From assembly GCA_035525045.1 (NCBI GenBank), contig DATLEX010000157.1:1-8902 (forward strand): 8,902 nucleotides of DNA, given 5' to 3'. The position numbers and the translations under genes were made by a program. Positions 1 through 4,885 of the stretch are shown piece by piece. The notes under the pieces are model-generated. The model worked only from the letters and a program-made list of their open reading frames with translations, had not been told where the DNA came from and ran no database searches. Position 1 is the stretch's first letter, and each line of letters starts with the position of its first letter. This DNA comes from DATLEX01 sp035525045. GTDB taxonomy: Bacteria > Acidobacteriota > Thermoanaerobaculia > Gp7-AA8.

Positions 1-206
1 CGGCGGGTGACTTCGAATCCGTCCATCACCGGCATCCGGTAGTCGATGACGAAGGCGTCGGGAATGATGGAGGAGGCGAGAGCCAGGCCCTCTTCGCCGG
101 ACTGGGCGGGAGCCACGTCGAAGCCGCGCCGCTCGAGGAACCGCCGCGTGACCTGCAGATCGTTGGCGTTGTCGTCGATGATGACAATGCGCTTTCGCTT
201 GTCCAT
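1..206 (-). CDS. Response regulator receiver domain protein, partial (C-terminal part beyond window)
   Basis: Reading the minus strand from the ATG at 206-204 gives 68 codons, starting MDKRKRIVIIDDNANDLQVT, before the window ends. This is a CheY-like receiver domain. The acidic pair D11-D12 follows the first strand, and the phospho-acceptor is D55 in the segment FVIDYRMPVMDGFEV, where the MP-V-MDG pattern after the aspartate is typical. In this family a histidine kinase phosphorylates the aspartate and an output domain or partner acts on the signal. The switch Thr/Lys residues and any output domain lie outside the window, so it cannot be said whether this is a single-domain regulator, a DNA-binding regulator or a hybrid. 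The gene diverges from pth across a 38-bp gap. A TAAGCT hexamer on the minus strand (225-220) lies 13 nt before the ATG and could be its -10 box. Confidence 0.9.
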   Translation of the reverse strand, partial: MDKRKRIVIIDDNANDLQVTRRFLERRGFDVAPAQSGEEGLALASSIIPDAFVIDYRMPVMDGFEVTR

Positions 207-219
207 GGAACGGATCGGT

Positions 220-225
220 AGCTTA
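220..225 (-). promoter_or_regulatory. Possible -10 box (TAAGCT) of the response-regulator gene
   Basis: On the minus strand TAAGCT fits TANNNT and ends 13 nt before the ATG at 206. Transcription would then start a few nucleotides before the ATG. The spacing is looser than for the plus-strand genes, and no -35 element is evident. It lies back to back with the pth hexamer at 231-236, giving a compact divergent promoter region. Confidence 0.3.
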
Positions 226-230
226 GCAGT

Positions 231-236
231 TACGCT
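231..236 (+). promoter_or_regulatory. Putative -10 box (TACGCT) of pth, leaderless arrangement
   Basis: TACGCT matches TANNNT and ends 8 nt before the ATG at 245, so transcription would start at or within about 2 nt of that codon. The identical hexamer lies 9 nt before the AAA+ gene at 855. No Shine-Dalgarno sequence lies at usable spacing. If correct, this also rules out the in-frame TTG at 236, which would overlap the box. Confidence 0.5.
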
Positions 237-244
237 TGGGGCGC

Positions 245-829
245 ATGAAGCTCATCGCCGGCCTCGGAAACCCCGGTCCCCAGTACGAGAAGACGCGCCA
301 CAACGCCGGCTGGCGCGTGGTCGACGCCTTCGCCGCCAAATTCCGCATCGCCGTCACCGTTCACGAGAAGAATTCGCTCACCGGCAGCGGCCGCGTAGCC
401 GGCGGGAGCGTTCTGGTGGCCAAGCCGCTCACCTTCATGAACCTCTCCGGCGATGCCGTACGTCTCCTGGTGCAGGCCTACACCGACTCGCCGCAGGATC
501 TGATCGTGGTCTACGACGAGGTCGACCTGCCGGTGGGAACCCTGCGCATCCGCCCCGGCGGGTCCGCCGGAACGCACAACGGGATGCGCTCGGTCATCGC
601 CGCGCTGGGCCGGGAGGACTTTCCCCGCCTGCGCATCGGTGTGGGCGGTGGCGGCGAGTACGGACGCCTTCGCGACTACGTCCTGGACGAGTTCACGCCG
701 GAGGAGATCCCCCTCATCGACCGCAGCGTGGAGCGGGCCGTGGACGCGCTCGTCCTCTTCTGCCGCGGCGACGTGCGCCGGGCCATGAACGAGTTCAACC
801 GCGAGGAGGAGCCCCTGTCATCGGAATGA
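245..829 (+). CDS. pth: Peptidyl-tRNA hydrolase (Pth, bacterial type)
   Basis: This cytoplasmic enzyme hydrolyses the ester bond of peptidyl-tRNAs that drop off the ribosome, so the tRNA can be reused. The 194-residue product has the usual family length. Visible motifs are GLGNPGPQY with N9, TRHNAGW with the catalytic H19, TFMNLSG with N66, VVYDEVDLPVG with D91 (the aspartate that orients the catalytic histidine), and the glycine-rich GGSAGTHNGMRS with H111 and N112, close to the family's GGxxGHNG. The acidic tail ends PLSSE. I chose ATG 245 because family members begin MKLIxGLGNPG. An upstream in-frame TTG at 236 would add only three residues and overlaps the proposed -10 box. The AAA+ gene begins 25 bp downstream. 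In many bacteria pth follows ribosomal protein L25 or PRPP synthetase genes; here it follows a divergent response regulator instead. Confidence 0.96.
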   Translation: MKLIAGLGNPGPQYEKTRHNAGWRVVDAFAAKFRIAVTVHEKNSLTGSGRVAGGSVLVAKPLTFMNLSGDAVRLLVQAYTDSPQDLIVVYDEVDLPVGTLRIRPGGSAGTHNGMRSVIAALGREDFPRLRIGVGGGGEYGRLRDYVLDEFTPEEIPLIDRSVERAVDALVLFCRGDVRRAMNEFNREEEPLSSE

Positions 830-839
830 CGGCCTCTGA

Positions 840-845
840 TACGCT
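840..845 (+). promoter_or_regulatory. Putative -10 box (TACGCT) of the AAA+ ATPase gene, leaderless arrangement
   Basis: TACGCT, within TGATACGCT, lies 11 nt after the pth stop and ends 9 nt before ATG 855. It is the same hexamer as in front of pth. The 9-nt interval is pyrimidine-rich and has no ribosome binding site, which suits initiation on a leaderless mRNA. The ATPase may therefore have its own promoter despite the short distance from pth. Confidence 0.5.
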
Positions 846-854
846 CCCACTCCC

Positions 855-2459
855 ATGACCCAGATCCACACGGTCGGCGAATTGCGCGAGTCCGGTTACG
901 TCGTCCGGTCGGTCAAGGACGAGATGCGGGCCAACCTGCTGGCCATGCTCCGCCGGGGCGAGTCCACCTTCCCCGGGATCCACGGCTACGAGCGGACGGT
1001 GATCCCCGCCATCCAGAACGCCGTCCTCTCGAAGCACGACATCATCCTTCTGGGGCTGCGGGGGCAGGCCAAGACGCGGATCCTCCGCTCGCTGACCGCG
1101 CTGCTCGACGAGTCGGTGCCGGTGATCGCCGGCTGCGAGATCAACGACTCTCCCTTCCTGCCGTCGTGCAAGAGATGCCGGCGGCTGGCAGCCGAGCAGG
1201 GCGACGAGCTCCCGCTGAGCTGGATCCGGCGCGAGGAGCGCTATCGCGAGAAGCTGGCCACGCCCGACGTCACGGTGGCGGACCTGGTCGGCGACATCGA
1301 TCCGATCAAGGCCGCCAACCAGCGCCTCACCTACGCCGATGAAGAGGTCATCCACTACGGGATCATCCCCCGCACGAATCGCGGCGTCTTCGCCATCAAC
1401 GAGCTCCCGGACCTCGCCCCCCGCATTCAGGTGGCGCTGCTGAACATCCTCGAGGAGCGCGACCTGCAGATCCGCGGGTTCCCCATCCGCATTCCGATGG
1501 ACGTGGTCCTGGTCTTCAGCGCCAACCCGGAGGACTACACCAGCCGCGGGAACATCATCACCCCGCTCAAGGACCGCATCGCCTCGCAGATCCTGACCCA
1601 CTACCCGCAGAACGTGAGCGTGGCCCGGCGCATCACCGAGCAGGAGGCGTGGCTCGACCGCGAGACGAAGGCCACCGTCGAGATCCCGCTCTACGTTCGC
1701 GACCTGGTGGAGAGCATCGCCTTCGCCGCGCGCGAGTCGGAGCTTGTCGATCAGTCGTCCGGCGTCTCGGCCCGCCTGAGCATCTCCGCGGTGGAGCTGC
1801 TGCAGTCGAACCTGGAGCGGCGCGCCGCGATCACCGGCGACCGTTTCGTCTTCCCCCGCCTCTCGGACCTGGCCATGCTCCTCCCGGCCATCACCGGCAA
1901 GGTGGAGATGGTGTACGAGGGCGAGCAGCAGGGAGCGGAGGTCGTGGCGCGCAAGCTGATCGGCACGGCCGTGGCCAGGCTCTTCGAGCAGAAGTTTCCG
2001 CCGGTGGAGCGGGCGGGGCGGACGCAGGAGCGGGAACGGCGGGGCTACGGCGAGGTCGACCTGGAGGACCTCGACGACGCCTTCGCCGGACGGCGCAGGA
2101 AGAGTGGAGCGCGCGCGACTCCATCCGGGCGGGAAAGCGGCGGCGAGGAGGGCGGCTCTCCCACGGCGTCCGAGCCTGCCTACGACTCGATCCTGGCCTG
2201 GTTCGTCGAGGGGAACAAGATCACCCTCTCCGACGAACAGCCGTTCGCCGTCTACTTCGCGGAACTGAAGCGGGTCCCCCGCCTCGCCGACACGGCGGCA
2301 AAGTACGTGCAGGCCTCCCGCGACGAGGAGCTCGCATTCTGGATGGAGTTGATCCTGGAGGGACTCCACCAGGCGCTGCGCCTGGCGCGGGAGGACCTCG
2401 ACTCCACGATCACCTTCCGGGAGCTGATGAAATTCAACGTGCTGAGGACGGTGAAGTGA
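855..2459 (+). CDS. MoxR/ChlI-like AAA+ ATPase (magnesium-chelatase subunit I-related)
   Basis: This 534-residue cytoplasmic ATPase is related to the I subunit of magnesium chelatase and to MoxR-type AAA+ proteins, which remodel a substrate together with a VWA-domain partner. The likely partner is encoded at 4886-5980. Visible motifs: Walker A GLRGQAKT (67-74); a Walker B-like strand GVFAINELPDL with N182-E183 in place of Asp-Glu; sensor 1 at N224 in LVFSANPEDYTSRG; and a TPLKDRIASQI segment that probably carries the arginine finger. As I recall the family, NELPDL and GQAKT are its normal variants, so the enzyme is not obviously dead. After the AAA+ core comes a lid-like helical region, then a charged linker (about 390-435), then a separate C-terminal helical domain. 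An insert holds three cysteines, C94, C105 and C108. The physiological substrate is unknown, and annotation as true magnesium chelatase would over-interpret it, since no pigment genes are nearby. Confidence 0.88.
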   Translation: MTQIHTVGELRESGYVVRSVKDEMRANLLAMLRRGESTFPGIHGYERTVIPAIQNAVLSKHDIILLGLRGQAKTRILRSLTALLDESVPVIAGCEINDSPFLPSCKRCRRLAAEQGDELPLSWIRREERYREKLATPDVTVADLVGDIDPIKAANQRLTYADEEVIHYGIIPRTNRGVFAINELPDLAPRIQVALLNILEERDLQIRGFPIRIPMDVVLVFSANPEDYTSRGNIITPLKDRIASQILTHYPQNVSVARRITEQEAWLDRETKATVEIPLYVRDLVESIAFAARESELVDQSSGVSARLSISAVELLQSNLERRAAITGDRFVFPRLSDLAMLLPAITGKVEMVYEGEQQGAEVVARKLIGTAVARLFEQKFPPVERAGRTQERERRGYGEVDLEDLDDAFAGRRRKSGARATPSGRESGGEEGGSPTASEPAYDSILAWFVEGNKITLSDEQPFAVYFAELKRVPRLADTAAKYVQASRDEELAFWMELILEGLHQALRLAREDLDSTITFRELMKFNVLRTVK

Positions 2460-4318
2460 TGAAGAAGTTGTTCCTGGTCGCGGTTGCGATCGCCCTGGCC
2501 TGCCAGCAGACCACCGAGGCCCCGACGACCACCGGCGAGCCCGCGGCGCCGAAGACGCCGCACTCCTACGCCCGCCCCGACGAGGCCGCCGTCGAGCACC
2601 TGACGCTCGACCTCGACGTCGACTTCGCCAGGAACCAGCTCGCCGGCACGGCGACGCTGCGCATCCGCAACAGCGGGAACGCGAACAAGCTGGTTCTCGA
2701 TGCGCGCGACCTCACCATCAACCGCGTCACGCGCGACGACGGCGCCGCCGCCCCGTTCAGGGTCGGCCAGGCCGCGGGGACCTTCGGCGCGCCGCTGGAG
2801 ATCGACATCACCCCGCAGACCAGGTCGGTCTCCATCGAGTACGCCACCAGCCCCAACGCCGCCGCGCTGCAGTGGCTCGAGCCGGCGCAGACGGCCGGGA
2901 AGAAACATCCCTTCCTCCTCTCCCAGTCGCAGTCGATCCTCGCCCGCACCTGGGTCCCCATCCAGGACACGCCGCAGGTGCGCTTCACCTACGAGGCCAC
3001 CGTGCGCGTTCCGCGGGAGCTCATGGCCGTCATGAGCGCGGAGAATCCGACCCGCAAGACGGCGGACGGCGTCTACAAATTCAGCATGCCGCAGGCGATC
3101 CCGTCGTATCTGATGGCCATCTCCGTGGGCGATCTCACGTTCCGGTCGCTCGGACGGAACACCGGCGTCTATTCCGAGCCATCGGTCATCGATCGCGCCC
3201 ACCGCGAGTTCGCCGATACGCAGAAGATGATGGCCGCGGCGGAGGAGTTGTACGGCCCCTACCGATGGGGCCGCTACGACATGCTGGTCCTGCCGCCGAG
3301 CTTTCCCTTCGGCGGGATGGAGAACCCGCGCCTGACCTTCCTCACGCCGACGATGATCGCCGGCGACCGATCCCTCGTCTCGCTCATCGCCCATGAGCTC
3401 GCGCATTCGTGGTCGGGCAACCTCGTCACGAACGCCACCTGGAACGACTTCTGGCTCAACGAGGGCTTCACAACCTACATCGAGCGCCGCATCAGCGAGA
3501 AGCTCTACGGGCGGGAGCATGCGGAGATGCTCTGGACCCTCGGCCTCAAGGATCTCCGCGACGACTTCGCGGAGCTGCCGCCCGGCATGCAGAGCCTCTA
3601 CGTCGACCTGGCGGGGAAGGACCCCGACGAGGGTCTGACCCAGGTCCCCTATGAGAAGGGGGCGCTCTTCCTCCGCCTGATCGAGGAGACGGCCGGCCGG
3701 GAGGCGTTCGATGCCTTCCTCCGCCGCTACTTCGACGACTTCGCGTTCCAGACCATGACCACCGAACGCTTCCTGCAGCTCCTGCGCGAGCGCCTGCTGG
3801 TGCCGAACGGCATCGACGAGGGGAGGCTGCAGATCGAGGCCTGGGTCCACGGTCCCGGGCTGCCGCCGAACGCGCCGCAGCCGCGCTCGGAAGCGTTCGT
3901 CAAGGTGGAGCAGCAGGCCGCGGCCTTCGCCGGCGGCGCGTCGGCCGGCTCGTTGCAGACCCGGAACTGGACCACGCAGGAATGGCTGCACTTCCTCCAC
4001 GCGCTGCCGCGGGACCTCGGCCCGCAGCGGATGAAGCAGCTCGATGACCGCTTCAACTTCACGCGCAGCGGGAACAACGAGATCCTGGCGGCCTGGCTCG
4101 ACCTGGCCGTCGAGAACCGCTACGAGCCCGCGTATGCGGCGCTGGAGCGCTTCCTCACCTCGCAGGGCCGCCGCAAGTTCCTGAGGCCGCTCTATACGCG
4201 GCTGGCTGCGACGCCGGAGGGGCTGGAGCGGGCCCGCGCGATCTACGCGAAGGCGCGCCCGACTTATCACAGCGTGTCGACCCAGACCATCGACGAGATC
4301 CTGAAGTGGCAGCAGTAG
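2459..4318 (+). CDS. M1 family zinc aminopeptidase, leukotriene-A4-hydrolase-like lipoprotein
   Basis: This 619-residue metallopeptidase probably removes N-terminal residues from peptides outside the cytoplasm. The N-terminus is a lipoprotein signal, MKKLFLVAVAIALAC, with C15 as the lipidated residue, followed by a Thr/Pro-rich linker to about 35. A beta-rich M1 N-terminal domain comes next. The catalytic domain has GGMEN (285-289), which binds the substrate amino terminus, and HELAH (312-316), with the third zinc ligand E335 in NEGFT exactly 18 residues on. Y398 in VPYEKG matches the proton-donor tyrosine (Y383 of human LTA4H, from memory). The C-terminal helical domain includes GRRKFLRPLY, where R571 and K573 align with the carboxylate-recognition residues of LTA4H. 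Human Y378, involved in the epoxide hydrolase reaction, is L393 here, so aminopeptidase activity is the safer call. The start codon overlaps the ATPase stop (TGATG), so translation is probably coupled. Confidence 0.93.
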   Translation: MKKLFLVAVAIALACQQTTEAPTTTGEPAAPKTPHSYARPDEAAVEHLTLDLDVDFARNQLAGTATLRIRNSGNANKLVLDARDLTINRVTRDDGAAAPFRVGQAAGTFGAPLEIDITPQTRSVSIEYATSPNAAALQWLEPAQTAGKKHPFLLSQSQSILARTWVPIQDTPQVRFTYEATVRVPRELMAVMSAENPTRKTADGVYKFSMPQAIPSYLMAISVGDLTFRSLGRNTGVYSEPSVIDRAHREFADTQKMMAAAEELYGPYRWGRYDMLVLPPSFPFGGMENPRLTFLTPTMIAGDRSLVSLIAHELAHSWSGNLVTNATWNDFWLNEGFTTYIERRISEKLYGREHAEMLWTLGLKDLRDDFAELPPGMQSLYVDLAGKDPDEGLTQVPYEKGALFLRLIEETAGREAFDAFLRRYFDDFAFQTMTTERFLQLLRERLLVPNGIDEGRLQIEAWVHGPGLPPNAPQPRSEAFVKVEQQAAAFAGGASAGSLQTRNWTTQEWLHFLHALPRDLGPQRMKQLDDRFNFTRSGNNEILAAWLDLAVENRYEPAYAALERFLTSQGRRKFLRPLYTRLAATPEGLERARAIYAKARPTYHSVSTQTIDEILKWQQ

Positions 4319-4320
4319 TG

Positions 4321-4338
4321 GGAGGGCTACAATCCTCC
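4321..4338 (+). promoter_or_regulatory. Dyad GGAGG-N8-CCTCC around the -10 box of the RHH/TPR gene (possible operator)
   Basis: GGAGG (4321-4325) and CCTCC (4334-4338) form a 5-bp inverted repeat separated by 8 nt, with the putative -10 box TACAAT (4328-4333) in the middle. Ribbon-helix-helix proteins commonly bind short inverted repeats over their own promoters, so self-regulation is possible. Arms this short can occur by chance in GC-rich DNA. Confidence 0.25.
4328..4333 (+). promoter_or_regulatory. Putative -10 box (TACAAT) of the RHH/TPR gene, leaderless arrangement
   Basis: TACAAT differs from the TATAAT consensus at one position and ends 7 nt before ATG 4341. Transcription would start at or next to the A of the start codon. 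It lies 10 nt after the M1 peptidase stop. The purine run at 4320-4326 lies upstream of the box, so under this reading it would not be in the mRNA. Confidence 0.55.
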
Positions 4339-4340
4339 GC

Positions 4341-4760
4341 ATGGTGAGAGTCGCGGCAGAGATTCCGGGCGAGCTGGCCCGGCAGATCGACCGGATCATC
4401 CGCGACGGCTGGTTCCCCGACCAGGAGACCGTTCTCCGGGAGGCGCTCAGCCAGTTCGTCGACGCGAAGTCGTTCCTCGGCGACTCGCCGCGCATGCTGC
4501 ACCGCTTCGCCGCCGACGCCTTGAACGACTCGAAGCCGGAGACCGCGCTGCGCTTCGTCAGCCGCGGGCTGTCGTTGCTCTCCTCGAGCGAGATCACCGA
4601 CTTCACGCTCTACCAGGCCCTGGTCGAGCTGCGCGTGCAGGTCCTCCTGGTCCTCGGCCGCCAGCAGGACGCCGTCGCCTCGCTCGAGGAAGCGCGGGAG
4701 AAAATGCCGAACAATCCGGCCATCGCCAAGTGGCTGGAGAAGCTGGCCGTTAACCGTTAA
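4341..4760 (+). CDS. Small ribbon-helix-helix/TPR-like protein of unknown function
   Basis: The 139-residue product seems to have two parts. Residues 1-45 look like a ribbon-helix-helix (CopG/ParD-like) DNA-binding fold: a short strand VRVAAEIP, helix ELARQIDRIIRDG, a turn with W-F-P, and helix QETVLREALSQFV. Residues from about 55 to 135 are helical with TPR-like spacing. The last repeat is clearest, where a Leu-Gly precedes QQDAVASLEEAREKMPNNPAI. A TPR partner surface on an RHH protein is not a combination I know as a named family, so no function is assigned. No toxin gene is adjacent, which argues against a ParD-type antitoxin. The last three codons (V-N-R) and the TAA stop are read from the GTTAACC repeat array, so the C-terminus may have been cut or replaced when the array arose. 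The start follows a good -10 box at 7 nt. Confidence 0.75.
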   Translation: MVRVAAEIPGELARQIDRIIRDGWFPDQETVLREALSQFVDAKSFLGDSPRMLHRFAADALNDSKPETALRFVSRGLSLLSSSEITDFTLYQALVELRVQVLLVLGRQQDAVASLEEAREKMPNNPAIAKWLEKLAVNR

Positions 4761-4776
4761 CCGTTAACCGTTAACC
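4749..4776 (+). repeat. Four tandem GTTAACC heptamers (left arm)
   Basis: Four perfect head-to-tail copies of the 7-bp unit GTTAACC, each holding the palindrome GTTAAC. The array overlaps the 3' end of the RHH/TPR gene and provides its stop codon. It is AT-richer than its surroundings. Its last three copies plus flanking bases (4755-4778) are exactly complementary to 4859-4882. Confidence 0.98.
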
Positions 4777-4858
4777 GAAGGTACTAAGTCGTGGCTGTTG
4801 AGCGTGGAACTTTTTGTACTAATACGATCGAGATATTGTTCTAGCACGAACACGGTAG
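4777..4858 (+). pseudogene. Fragment resembling the 3' end of 23S rRNA
   Basis: The insert reads like a remnant of the last 60-80 nt of 23S rRNA. It contains GTTGAGC (4797-4803), then GTACTAAT (4816-4823), then CGATCGAG (4825-4832). From memory, E. coli 23S ends with GTTGAGC, a short interval, GTACTAAT and a final GCTTAACC strand. Bacillus 23S has ACTAATCGATCGAG at the equivalent place. Here the interval between the first two blocks is 12 nt, longer than the roughly 6 nt in E. coli, and the terminal CTTGACC/CTTAACC strand is not recognisable. The rest of 23S and any 5S gene are absent, so this is not a working rRNA gene. GTACTAA occurs twice (4781-4787 and 4816-4822). Alternatively it is an unrelated AT-richer spacer with chance matches. 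Confidence 0.45.
4834..4839 (+). promoter_or_regulatory. Possible -10 box (TATTGT) inside the repeat element, upstream of the VWA gene
   Basis: TATTGT fits TANNNT but lies 46 nt before ATG 4886, unlike the tight spacing seen at other genes. A poor T-rich -35 candidate (TTTTTG, 4811-4816) is 17 bp upstream. If used, the mRNA leader would contain the right arm of the inverted repeat. Confidence 0.2.
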
Positions 4859-4860
4859 TC

Positions 4861-4881
4861 GGTTAACGGTTAACGGTTAAC
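4861..4881 (+). repeat. Three tandem GGTTAAC heptamers (right arm, inverted)
   Basis: Three perfect copies of GGTTAAC, the reverse complement of the left-arm unit GTTAACC. The array ends 4 nt before the ATG of the VWA gene, occupying the place where a ribosome binding site or a close -10 box would be expected. Confidence 0.98.
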
Positions 4882-4885
4882 GAAC

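Larger units (their letters stand above)
4755..4882. repeat. Perfect 24-bp inverted repeat enclosing an 80-nt insert
   Basis: Positions 4755-4778 are the exact reverse complement of 4859-4882. Each arm holds three GTTAACC units plus one base on the outer side and two on the inner side. The 80 nt between the arms (4779-4858) contain 35 G or C bases (44%), well below the neighbouring genes. The transcript could form a long 24-bp stem, and the DNA could extrude as a cruciform. There is no T-tract after the right arm, so it does not look like an intrinsic terminator. The whole looks like an inserted or expanded element. It begins inside the 3' end of one gene and ends 3 nt before the next ATG. 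No open reading frame of note lies inside, so it would be non-autonomous. Confidence 0.9.

Noticed and set aside
46..858. Plus-strand open frame overlapping the response regulator and pth
   Set aside because: Arginine-rich and without domains; it overlaps two recognisable genes in other frames.
795..2369. Long minus-strand open frame (524 codons) opposite the AAA+ gene
   Set aside because: It mirrors the plus-strand gene in GC-rich DNA, is rich in R, G, A, D and V with no recognisable domain, and the plus strand has a clear ATPase.
1649..2458. N-terminal extension of the M1 peptidase frame by 270 residues
   Set aside because: The extra part is an arginine- and glycine-rich out-of-frame reading of the AAA+ gene. 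The lipoprotein signal beginning at 2459 marks the true start.
855..2459. Genuine magnesium chelatase for chlorophyll synthesis
   Set aside because: No pigment biosynthesis genes are nearby, and the NELPDL and extended C-terminal features point to the broader MoxR/VWA group.
4320..4326. Purine run GGGAGGG as a ribosome binding site for the RHH/TPR gene
   Set aside because: It ends 14 nt before the ATG, is too far upstream, and lies before the -10 box, so it would not be transcribed from that promoter.
2252..4606. Very long minus-strand open frame (784 codons) opposite the M1 peptidase and RHH/TPR genes
   Set aside because: Low-complexity composition and no motif; the plus strand has complete catalytic motifs throughout. 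It is a side effect of third-position GC.
4341..4760. ParD-like antitoxin of a toxin-antitoxin pair
   Set aside because: No small toxin gene lies up- or downstream, and the C-terminal half looks like TPR rather than an antitoxin tail.
4749..4881. CRISPR array or telomere-like repeat
   Set aside because: Units are only 7 bp, contiguous and without spacers, and the second block is inverted. The site is internal to a gene-dense chromosome segment.
4755..4882. Rho-independent terminator for the RHH/TPR gene
   Set aside because: The stem has an 80-nt loop and no following T-tract, and the next gene starts 4 nt after it.
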